64,000 bases of DNA from positions 62,001-126,000 of the forward strand of contig NZ_LECU01000008.1 of NCBI RefSeq assembly GCF_001027745.1, read 5' to 3'. Of the stretch, positions 17,212 through 24,517 are shown piece by piece (positions within the stretch are counted from its first letter, which is position 1; each line of letters starts with the position of its first letter). The translations under genes and the position numbers were made by a program. This DNA comes from Pedobacter sp. BMA. Its GTDB lineage: Bacteria; Bacteroidota; Bacteroidia; Sphingobacteriales; Sphingobacteriaceae. Under the pieces are notes generated by a model. The model had not been told where the DNA came from, searched no databases, and saw only the letters and a program-made list of their open reading frames with translations.

Positions 17212-19701
17212 TTAGGCTGCCTTTTTCTTCTTTTTGTTTTCTGAATAAAATCCGAAACCTAAACCGGCAAGCAATAAGATTGATCCGGCAAGCGAGATTT
17301 TTTCTCCTGCATAGTATGAAGTTGGATGGAAAATAAATTCCAGTTTATGGTTACCACCTTCCAGTTGAGCGGCACGTAAAACGTAGTCGGCCCTGAAATA
17401 TGGCTTCTCCTTATCATCGATATACATTTTCCAGCCTTTGTTGTAATAGATCTCTGAGAACACAGCGATCACATCTTTTGCTGATGAATACTCATAGGTT
17501 AAATGATCTGGGGTGTAGGTGGTCAACTTGATAAAACCTTCCACACCTGTACCCAAACGTTTGGTATCGATTAAGCTTTTATAACTTTCATCTACAATAG
17601 CTTCTTTTTTGGCGTCGAAACTGCTGATGGCTTTCATTTCCTCATCAGAATTCTTCGCAAACTGCACACTTTGTACAAACCAGGCATTACCCGCAGCCGT
17701 TTGGTTACGCTGCATTTTGTAAGAACCATTCTGAGGATCCTGAGTAATGATGTATTTGGTATTCAACATATCCAGTACATCCTGATTGATGCTTTTGGTC
17801 AACTGATTATCCACCAGTTCCTGAAAACGTTTTAAACGGGCAGAATGAAAACCACCAACTGTCTTATGGAAGTAAGAGGTTTCAGCACTTTTGAACGGAT
17901 CGCCCAGTGATAAATCGAATACCCTGAAGTTAGGATCTTTATCTGCCGAGATCAGCGGATCGATATCTCTTGGCTGATAGTGGTTAGCCAGGTCCGATTT
18001 GCTTACGAAATTCTGATTGTTTAAGTAACGGCGATCTACCTGCCATAAATCTACCAGGATGAAAAATGCCAGTAGTCCGAAGGCCAGTTGCATGTTCATT
18101 TTTTTGGTGATGAATGCCCAGGTGATACCAAAGCCCAGGGCAATAAACAATAAGGTACGCAAAGCATCGGCACGCGCCAAAGCGACACGGTCGGCCACTA
18201 CGCCATTTAATATTTCGATAGCAGCACCCCGGTTATTTTGTAAGGTTTGTGCCAGGGCATCTAATATCTGCGCCTGATTGGCCTGGGTAAAACTGAAAAA
18301 CGCGGTGGGCAATACGGCTACGATAAGTGCAAAACCTCCGGTAATGGCGGCCGACCAGGTCAGGCGCTTAACCAGGTATTTCTGATCGTACTGACCTTCC
18401 TGTGCTTCCTTAATTGCCAGAATAGCCAATAAAGGAACGAGAAACCCTACAACGGCCAGGATTGATTCAACCGCACGGAATTTATTGTATCCGGGCAGGT
18501 AATCGAAGAAGATATCGGAGATTAACGGGAAGTTTGAACCGAAGGAAAGGAACATCAGTAAAATACTGGTTCCTAAAATCCACCATTTCCAGCGGTGCTT
18601 TACAATGAATAATCCGAATACAAAGAGCATACAGATAATGGCACCGAAGTAGTATGGACCAGACGTACCGGGTTTGTTTCCCCAGTACTGGTTGGTACCG
18701 AAGTTTTGCGCCACATAACCAATGGCCTGACGAGGATCTACTCCCTGAAGGTTTTTCTCAACCGCTTTATAGGTATTGCTCTCCGGCTTGATCATTTCAT
18801 CGATGCTGCTGGCACCACCATAAATATCGGGAATCAGAAAAGAGAAGCTTTCGCCAACACCCTGGCTCCATTGATAAGCATAATCTTTATCTAAACCGTT
18901 CGCAGGCTCAGCTTTATCAGTGGTTAAGTTAGACTTTCCACGGATGGTTTCTTTTCCATATTCATAGGTTGTCCACAAGGTACCTGCATTTACCAGAACG
19001 GCAAGGAAAAGACCTGCAACGATATAGGCAATAGACTTACCAAATGTGGCCAGCTGTTTTGCTTTGATGGCATGGTAAAGTTCGATACAGGCCAGGATGA
19101 ATAACGCGATGAACAGATAATAGGTCATCTGGATGTGGTTAGAACGGATTTCCAGTGCCATGAACAAGGCGAGTAAACTTCCGCCAACCAGATAACGGCC
19201 TCTTAATGTAAGGATAATAGCGGCCAGAATCGGCGCAAAAAAGCCGATCGCCAGTGCTTTATTGCTGTGACCTGCGGCGATAATAATGAAGTTATAGGAA
19301 GTAAATGCAAACGCAATGGCTCCTGCCGCAGCCAGCCAGGGGTTAATCCGGAGTACGCAGAACAATAAATAAGCGCCAAGGAGGTAAACTAAAACCGTTC
19401 CAACCGGATCGGGAAAAACACCTTTAATTACATCAATACCATAGGTGGTAATGTTAAGCGGATACTGCACCCAGATCTGGTATGCCGGCATCCCGCCAAA
19501 CATCTGGTTTGTCCATAGCGGACCTTTTCCAGTGGCTTCCTTCACATCCATAATTTCTTTCTGCATGGCTTTGGCCTGCAAAACATCGCCCTGCTGAGGT
19601 GCCTTCCCCTGTAACACAGGACTGAAGTAGGCAAAAGTAATGACTACAAAAAACGCTATAATGGCAAGGTGGATGCCATTTCTATTGAACCAGTTATTCA
19701 T
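17212..19701 (-). CDS. YfhO family membrane protein (GT-C-like)
   Basis: An 829-aa polytopic membrane protein of the YfhO family. About a dozen transmembrane segments occupy residues 10-560, beginning with GIHLAIIAFFVVITFAYFSPVL, followed by a large soluble region (about 575-790) and a final helix near 800-820 before the basic tail ENKKKKKAA. YfhO proteins are thought to be GT-C-type glycosyltransferases using polyprenyl-linked sugars; in Gram-positives they glycosylate lipoteichoic acid. In Bacteroidota the acceptor is not known. The N-terminal loop with QGDVLQAKAMQKEI sits where GT-C enzymes carry the catalytic acidic residue; Asp in GD may serve. The gene stands alone and ends at a good terminator. 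Confidence 0.85.
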   Translation of the reverse strand: MNNWFNRNGIHLAIIAFFVVITFAYFSPVLQGKAPQQGDVLQAKAMQKEIMDVKEATGKGPLWTNQMFGGMPAYQIWVQYPLNITTYGIDVIKGVFPDPVGTVLVYLLGAYLLFCVLRINPWLAAAGAIAFAFTSYNFIIIAAGHSNKALAIGFFAPILAAIILTLRGRYLVGGSLLALFMALEIRSNHIQMTYYLFIALFILACIELYHAIKAKQLATFGKSIAYIVAGLFLAVLVNAGTLWTTYEYGKETIRGKSNLTTDKAEPANGLDKDYAYQWSQGVGESFSFLIPDIYGGASSIDEMIKPESNTYKAVEKNLQGVDPRQAIGYVAQNFGTNQYWGNKPGTSGPYYFGAIICMLFVFGLFIVKHRWKWWILGTSILLMFLSFGSNFPLISDIFFDYLPGYNKFRAVESILAVVGFLVPLLAILAIKEAQEGQYDQKYLVKRLTWSAAITGGFALIVAVLPTAFFSFTQANQAQILDALAQTLQNNRGAAIEILNGVVADRVALARADALRTLLFIALGFGITWAFITKKMNMQLAFGLLAFFILVDLWQVDRRYLNNQNFVSKSDLANHYQPRDIDPLISADKDPNFRVFDLSLGDPFKSAETSYFHKTVGGFHSARLKRFQELVDNQLTKSINQDVLDMLNTKYIITQDPQNGSYKMQRNQTAAGNAWFVQSVQFAKNSDEEMKAISSFDAKKEAIVDESYKSLIDTKRLGTGVEGFIKLTTYTPDHLTYEYSSAKDVIAVFSEIYYNKGWKMYIDDKEKPYFRADYVLRAAQLEGGNHKLEFIFHPTSYYAGEKISLAGSILLLAGLGFGFYSENKKKKKAA

Positions 19702-19791
19702 TAAGGTTTGTTTAAGTTTAAACGAAGGTCAAAAATAAAAATTTGGGCGGTATAAAAAAGGAATAAATTAAATGCACGTCGAATAAATAAT

Positions 19792-19799
19792 TAGTTTTG
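19792..19799 (+). promoter_or_regulatory. -7 promoter box for the alginate-lyase-family gene
   Basis: TAGTTTTG matches TAnnTTTG. The predicted start near 19805 leaves a leader of about 27 bases. The -33 region is weak. Confidence 0.45.
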
Positions 19800-19831
19800 T
19801 ATATAGTATAATCAAATTTAAGCCATTTATA

Positions 19832-20917
19832 ATGAGAATTTTTGCTTTGATCTGCCTCTTTACGGGAATCAATTTTGTTGCTTACAGTCAGACCGTAAGT
19901 TTGAACGCAAAAGAAATTAAAAAGCTGAAAGCATGGATTAAACAAGATGCAGCAGCTAAAAATACCTATGCGCAGTTTGAGCAGGACGGGGTGAAGTACC
20001 TGAATGAAGCACCCAATCCTTTGGATACCATCAGGACTGAAGGTTTGTTAAAAGGAAATCCAAAAAAGATAAAAACATGGCTGGGGTTCAAGGATATGGA
20101 TAAAATGTATACCCTTGCATTGCTCTACCGGTTAACAGGTGATCAAAAATACCTGGATAAAAGCACCTCTTTTCTGCTGTCATGGGCAAAAATAAACCGC
20201 CCGAATGGCAATCCGATTGATGATACCAATGTGGATAAGGCTGTTGAGGCTTATGACCTGATTAAAGATAATCTTGCAGTCAAAGATAGTGAGGTGATTA
20301 CGAAATGGCTTGCTGAAACGGCGTGGGCAGAGGTGAACAGTGTGCGGATGAAACCAGGAAGGGCTACCGCCATCAATAACTGGAATGCCCACCGGTTAAA
20401 AGTTGTCGGGGAGATCGCTTATGCCATAGATAGCCGGGAGCTGATTCAATGGACCATTGACAACCTGAAAAGCCACATCAACATCAACTTATATGCTGAT
20501 GGAACGAGCCTTGATTTTAAGGAGCGTGATGCCATGCATTATCATATCTACGACCTGCAGCCCATGCTTAAGCTTGCCATCATTATCGACCGGGCAAAGG
20601 GATCAAACTTTTATACCTACGAATCGCCTAAAGGCGCCTCAATCAAGAAATCTGTTGAATGGTTGCTTCCTTATATGGAAGGCAAAAAACAGCATGAAGA
20701 GTATGTGCATACCACGGTTCAGTTCGACCGCGACCGGGCAAAAAATAATGAGCCTGGTTTTGCAGCCGGTACTATGTTCGAGCCTAAAATGGCGCTACCC
20801 GTGGTGGAGCTATCGGTTTATTTTAATGCCAGTCAGAAAAAATTGCTGCAAGAATTGAGTAACGGCGAATCAATGCAGTCTCTGACCAATCAGATTCAGC
20901 GGGAAAGCATCAGGTAG
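19832..20917 (+). CDS. Alginate lyase family protein (PF05426-like), secreted
   Basis: A predicted periplasmic or secreted polysaccharide lyase of 361 aa. Residues 1-20 are a signal peptide (MRIFALICLFTGINFVAYSQ). The rest fits the alpha-helical toroid of the alginate lyase (PL5-like) superfamily: MYTLALLYRLTGDQKYLDKS (helical repeat with a Tyr), INNWNAHRLKVVGEIAYA holding the conserved Asn-Asn and His region near 180, and DAMHYHIYDLQPML near 233 with Tyr/His candidates for catalysis. Lyases of this group cleave uronic-acid polymers by beta-elimination. There is no SusC/SusD pair, transporter or second lyase nearby, so it is an orphan enzyme; true substrate unknown. Similar proteins also fall in PL38. 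Confidence 0.8.
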   Translation: MRIFALICLFTGINFVAYSQTVSLNAKEIKKLKAWIKQDAAAKNTYAQFEQDGVKYLNEAPNPLDTIRTEGLLKGNPKKIKTWLGFKDMDKMYTLALLYRLTGDQKYLDKSTSFLLSWAKINRPNGNPIDDTNVDKAVEAYDLIKDNLAVKDSEVITKWLAETAWAEVNSVRMKPGRATAINNWNAHRLKVVGEIAYAIDSRELIQWTIDNLKSHININLYADGTSLDFKERDAMHYHIYDLQPMLKLAIIIDRAKGSNFYTYESPKGASIKKSVEWLLPYMEGKKQHEEYVHTTVQFDRDRAKNNEPGFAAGTMFEPKMALPVVELSVYFNASQKKLLQELSNGESMQSLTNQIQRESIR

Positions 20918-20982
20918 TTTCAACAGGAGAAGATCAGGTGTTTTAAGCAGAAATATCTGAGATAGATAAACTTTCAATAATT

Positions 20983-21014
20983 TTTGAAAACATAAAAATT
21001 ATGGGTTATCTTTA
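20983..21014 (+). promoter_or_regulatory. Promoter for the GbsR-type regulator
   Basis: TTTG (20983-20986), a 20-base spacer and TATCTTTA (21007-21014), one mismatch from TAnnTTTG. The ATG at 21018 is only three bases further on, so a leaderless transcript is predicted. Confidence 0.5.
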
Positions 21015-21017
21015 GAT

Positions 21018-21524
21018 ATGGAATTAGCAGCAGCGAAACTTAAATTTATAGAAGCCTGGGGAAAGCTGGGCTCCGAATGGGGAATCAACCGCACCATGGC
21101 ACAGGTGCATGCTCTGCTGCTGATCTCTCCGGAGGCGCTTACCACTGAAGACATTATGGAAAGTTTGAGTATTTCCAGGGGCAATGCCAATATGACCCTT
21201 CGCGATTTAATTGGCTGGGGTTTGATTGAAAAGCAACACAAAGCCGGCGAGCGGAAAGAATATTTCTTTGCGGACAAAGATGTGTGGAACATCTCCCGTC
21301 AGGTGGCCAAAGAACGTAAAAAACGCGAGCTGGAGCCTGTACTGAAGATTCTCGGTGAACTATCGGCTGTGGAGGGTGATGAAAAGGATCCGAACTATAC
21401 CACTTTTAAAAAGTCGATTACTGACATCAATAAACTGGCTGTGAATGTTGATAAGACCTTTGAGGCGATGCTGAAAGCAGAAGAAAGCTGGTTCTGGGGA
21501 TCGGTTTTGAAGGTATTTAAGTAG
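21018..21524 (+). CDS. GbsR/MarR family transcriptional regulator
   Basis: A 168-aa winged-helix DNA-binding protein. It shows the GbsR-family N-terminus (KLKFIEAWGKLGSEWGINRTMAQVHALLLIS), then the helix-turn-helix LTTEDIMESLSISRGNANMTLRDLIGWGLI at about residues 42-70 and a wing (KAGERKEYFFA). The C-terminal half is helical and probably dimerises. In Bacillus, GbsR controls glycine betaine synthesis in response to choline; in Bacteroidota the ligand and targets are unknown. No osmolyte gene is nearby. The start codon is fixed by the conserved N-terminus and sits directly after a promoter. Confidence 0.87.
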   Translation: MELAAAKLKFIEAWGKLGSEWGINRTMAQVHALLLISPEALTTEDIMESLSISRGNANMTLRDLIGWGLIEKQHKAGERKEYFFADKDVWNISRQVAKERKKRELEPVLKILGELSAVEGDEKDPNYTTFKKSITDINKLAVNVDKTFEAMLKAEESWFWGSVLKVFK

Positions 21525-21530
21525 CGTTAA

Positions 21531-21554
21531 GTATCAGGTATGGATACCTGATAC
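21531..21554. terminator. Palindrome between convergent genes, possible bidirectional terminator
   Basis: GTATCAGGTA / TACCTGATAC forms a perfect 10-bp stem with a 4-base loop, between the GbsR-type gene (plus) and the DUF4834 gene (minus). The flanking T runs are weak, so it may instead be a copy of an intergenic repeat: 15 bases of it recur at 11076-11090. Confidence 0.5.
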
Positions 21555-21567
21555 TCCTATTATAAAA

Positions 21568-21816
21568 TTATTTAACTTCTTCGTAATCTACAAAATCACC
21601 GAGTTTATCGGTTTTACCTGTTTGCTGGGGCGGCATGTAATCGATTGATATAGAACCTTCAGGCTTTGAACGTTTTTGTTGCTGTCCTTGTCCGCCGGCC
21701 TGTTGCTGGGCTTTACTGACAAGGTTACTGAAAAGCATCGGCAATATCAGTTTGATCAGCATTCTGATGATCCAAAGTACCAATATAGCGATGAATATGA
21801 ATTTAATTAATCCCAT
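21568..21816 (-). CDS. DUF4834 family small membrane protein
   Basis: An 82-aa protein with one N-terminal transmembrane helix (LIKFIFIAILVLWIIRMLIKLILPMLF) followed by a Gln/Gly-rich linker (QQQAGGQGQQQKR) and an acidic end (DKLGDFVDYEEVK). This fits the DUF4834 family, restricted to Bacteroidota and of unknown function. The conserved C-terminal D-x-(V/I)-D-Y-E-E motif is present. It is convergent with the GbsR-type gene. The gene before it (YwbE) is on the same strand but 128 bp away. Confidence 0.82.
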   Translation of the reverse strand: MGLIKFIFIAILVLWIIRMLIKLILPMLFSNLVSKAQQQAGGQGQQQKRSKPEGSISIDYMPPQQTGKTDKLGDFVDYEEVK

Positions 21817-21944
21817 TTCTTTTAATTACTGTTAATACAAATATAGACGTCGCAATTTTTATTTTGTTACTTTTTGGGCCTTTAATTGCTTTTTCATTAC
21901 AAAATGTTACGTAATCGAGCTGTATTAGCTACCATTGCTGGCCT

Positions 21945-22142
21945 TCAATCTTCAACAATCTCAGCTACCCTCCCGATCTGTCCATCCTCGAGCCTGACTT
22001 TAATACCCCTCGAATGAAAGGCGGATGAAGTTAACAGATTTTGAACTACACCGTAAGTAATTACGCCTGACCGCTGATCTTTCTTCAATATAATTCCTAC
22101 TTCGAGTCCCGGGTAAATATCTTTTCTGTTTTGACCATTCAT
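21945..22142 (-). CDS. ywbE: YwbE family protein
   Basis: A 65-aa basic cytosolic protein of the YwbE family (DUF2196), found from Bacillus to Bacteroidota. Motifs: GQNRKDIYPGLEVGIILKKDQRSG at the N-terminus, LLTSSAFHSRGIKVRLEDGQIGRV at the C-terminus. The fold is a small beta-barrel of KOW/SH3-like type, which could bind nucleic acid, but no function is established. Length is normal. It lies 83 bp downstream of uvrB on the same strand and could be co-transcribed. Confidence 0.85.
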   Translation of the reverse strand: MNGQNRKDIYPGLEVGIILKKDQRSGVITYGVVQNLLTSSAFHSRGIKVRLEDGQIGRVAEIVED

Positions 22143-22225
22143 AATGCAATGTTTTAATAATGGGCAAAGATCAGAATTTTATTTCAATGACAACAACTCC
22201 GGGTAATCCGGATGAATTTTTACAC

Positions 22226-24268
22226 TTATTTCGCGAACTTCTCATTATACATTTTCTCCAAAGCAAACATTTCATCACGCAGCTTTGCGGCTTGTAAAAA
22301 GTCCATTCCTTTGGCTGCTTTCTGCATATCTTTCCGGGTATTGTCGATGGCTTTTTGCAGTTCGGCTTTACCCATATATTGCACAATAGGATCGGCCGCG
22401 ATACTGATTTCCGCATTCTCAATATATGCCCTTGCTTTATTATCACTGGCTTTTTGTGAGAAGTCGAGTACTGAAGTTTGTTCCAGGATGGCTTCCCTCG
22501 ATTTTCCGACCGTTTTAGGGGTAATGCCATGTTCCAGGTTATAGGCAATTTGCTTTTCCCTGCGGCGGTTGGTTTCGTCGATGGTTTTCTCCATACTATC
22601 TGTTATCCCGTCGGCGTACATAATTACCCTTCCCCGATCGTTACGGGCGGCTCGACCGATGGTCTGAATCAACGACTTTTCTGAGCGGAGAAACCCTTCT
22701 TTATCCGCATCGAGGATGGCCACTAATGTAACTTCAGGTAAATCCAGCCCTTCTCTAAGCAGGTTAATTCCAACTAAAACATCAAATTCGCCGAGGCGCA
22801 GTCCACGAAGGATCTCTACCCTTTCCAGCGTTTTGATTTCGGAGTGGATGTACCGGGTTTTAATATTCAAGCGGTCGAGGTATTTGGTTAATTCTTCTGC
22901 CATGCGTTTGGTGAGGGTGGTCACCAGGATACGCCCTCCATCTTTAATGGTCAGGTCGATCTCATCTAACAGATCATCAACCTGATTTATTGCCGGTCGG
23001 ATTTCAATGATGGGATCTAACAAACCGGTTGGCCGGATCACCTGCTCAACCACTACACCTTCAGATTTTTCCAGTTCGTATTCCGCTGGTGTGGCACTTA
23101 CATATATCGTTTGCGGTGCCAGGGCTTCGAACTCATTGAAGTTTAACGGACGGTTATCTAATGCTGCCGGTAAACGGAAGCCATATTCCACGAGTGATAA
23201 CTTACGCGACCTGTCTCCGCCGTACATGGCCCTGATTTGCGGAACCGTTACGTGGCTCTCGTCAATCACCATCAGGTAATCATCAGGGAAATAATCGAGC
23301 AGGCAGAATGGGCGCATACCAGGTTGTCGGCCATCAAAAAAGCGCGAATAGTTTTCGATACCGGAACAATAACCCAGCTCTTTCATCATTTCAATATCAA
23401 AATTGGTTCGTTCTTCCAGGCGCTTCGCTTCAAGTAAATGTTTATCGCCAATCAGCTGATTCTTCCTCACTTCCAGTTCCTCCTGAATACCCCATATAGA
23501 CTGGTTAAAACGATCTTTTGGAGTAACGAAGAGATTGGCCGGATAAATGGCCATGTTCTCCAGTTTTTCCAGTGTTTTTCCGGTTACCGGATCAATGGCT
23601 GAAAGTTCTTCAATATCATCACCAAAGAAAGATATCCGGTAGGCATGATCCAGGTAGGCCGGATAAATATCAACGGTATCGCCTTTGACCCTGAAGGTAC
23701 CGCGTTTAAATTCGGTAGTGGTTCGGGAATATAAAATCTCAACGAGACTATGTAAAAAGGCATTTCTCGATATTCTTAGTCCCACAGCAAAACGGAAAAC
23801 CATTCGGGAAAAGTCTTCCGGATTACCCATACCATATATACATGAAATAGAAGAAACCACAATGATATCCCTTCTGCCGCTCATGAGAGAAGAAGTGGTC
23901 CTTAAACGTAGTTTTTCGATTTCCTCATTGATACTTAAATCTTTCTCTATATAGGTATTGCTTGAAGCGATAAAGGCTTCAGGCTGATAGTAATCGTAAT
24001 AGGATACAAAGTAATTGACCGAATTTTCGGGAAAGAAATTCTTGAACTCGCCATACAATTGTGCTGCAAGCGTTTTATTGTGACTTAAAATCAATGTAGG
24101 CTTCTGTGTTTGCTCAATTACATTGGCTACAGTAAAAGTTTTTCCTGAACCGGTAACGCCCAGCAGTGTTTGATAGTGCTCATTTGCATTAACACCATCT
24201 ACCAATTGCTTTATTGCCGTAGGCTGATCACCTGTTGGTTTGTATTCTGAAGTGATTTTGAATTTCAT
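22226..24268 (-). CDS. uvrB: UvrABC excinuclease subunit B
   Basis: The DNA-damage-verifying helicase-like subunit of nucleotide excision repair; it loads from UvrA and recruits UvrC. Length 680 aa is normal. Seen: the N-terminal FKITSEYKPTGDQPTAI, Walker A GVTGSGKTFT (39-48), the beta-hairpin with YYDYYQPEAFI, Walker B region VIDESHVTVPQI, helicase motif VI QTIGRAARN, and a C-terminal UVR motif (LQKAIDNTRKDMQKAAKGMDF) that contacts UvrC. The start is fixed by the conserved N-terminus and lies eight bases past a TAnnTTTG box, hence a very short leader. A triple 22-bp repeat lies 93-153 bp upstream. Confidence 0.97.
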   Translation of the reverse strand: MKFKITSEYKPTGDQPTAIKQLVDGVNANEHYQTLLGVTGSGKTFTVANVIEQTQKPTLILSHNKTLAAQLYGEFKNFFPENSVNYFVSYYDYYQPEAFIASSNTYIEKDLSINEEIEKLRLRTTSSLMSGRRDIIVVSSISCIYGMGNPEDFSRMVFRFAVGLRISRNAFLHSLVEILYSRTTTEFKRGTFRVKGDTVDIYPAYLDHAYRISFFGDDIEELSAIDPVTGKTLEKLENMAIYPANLFVTPKDRFNQSIWGIQEELEVRKNQLIGDKHLLEAKRLEERTNFDIEMMKELGYCSGIENYSRFFDGRQPGMRPFCLLDYFPDDYLMVIDESHVTVPQIRAMYGGDRSRKLSLVEYGFRLPAALDNRPLNFNEFEALAPQTIYVSATPAEYELEKSEGVVVEQVIRPTGLLDPIIEIRPAINQVDDLLDEIDLTIKDGGRILVTTLTKRMAEELTKYLDRLNIKTRYIHSEIKTLERVEILRGLRLGEFDVLVGINLLREGLDLPEVTLVAILDADKEGFLRSEKSLIQTIGRAARNDRGRVIMYADGITDSMEKTIDETNRRREKQIAYNLEHGITPKTVGKSREAILEQTSVLDFSQKASDNKARAYIENAEISIAADPIVQYMGKAELQKAIDNTRKDMQKAAKGMDFLQAAKLRDEMFALEKMYNEKFAK

Positions 24269-24276
24269 CGTTGTAT

Positions 24277-24284
24277 CAAATATA
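24277..24284 (-). promoter_or_regulatory. -7 promoter box for uvrB
   Basis: Minus strand TATATTTG, an exact TAnnTTTG match, eight bases before the uvrB ATG. No clear -33 element. Predicted leader of zero to three bases. Confidence 0.5.
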
Positions 24285-24360
24285 CGATTTAAAGAACAGA
24301 AGTGATAACAGATTAAAGTCAGGATAGTTTAACACACCTGTTGCATCGTAATACAAAATC

Positions 24361-24421
24361 TATGTAATTTCAAAATAAAAGCTATGTAATTTCAAAATAG
24401 AGGTTATGTAATTTCAAAATA
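24361..24421. repeat. Three tandem copies of a 17-bp A/T-rich sequence at exact 22-bp spacing
   Basis: TATGTAATTTCAAAATA occurs identically at 24361-24377, 24383-24399 and 24405-24421. The 5-base spacers differ. The period of 22 bp is about two helical turns, so all copies face the same side of the DNA. They lie in the uvrB upstream region, between its promoter and the terminator of the M1 peptidase gene. This could be an operator array or a small minisatellite. Confidence 0.85.
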
Positions 24422-24465
24422 GCGATACAATTTTCCTGGCATAGATGGAAGCCATACAAATAAAA

Positions 24466-24496
24466 ATCCCCCGCTGATTTGTCTTCAGCGAGGGAT
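24466..24496 (-). terminator. Intrinsic terminator of the M1 peptidase gene
   Basis: A 13-bp stem with one wobble (AATCCCCCGCTGA / TCAGCGAGGGATT) and a short loop, followed on the minus strand by TTTTATTTG. It lies 22 bp past the stop codon. Confidence 0.8.
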
Positions 24497-24517
24497 TCAA
24501 AATTTTAACTTCAGTAA

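Noticed and set aside
24361..24421. CRISPR-like array
   Set aside because: Three 17-bp units with 5-bp spacers are far too short for a CRISPR array, and no cas genes are present.
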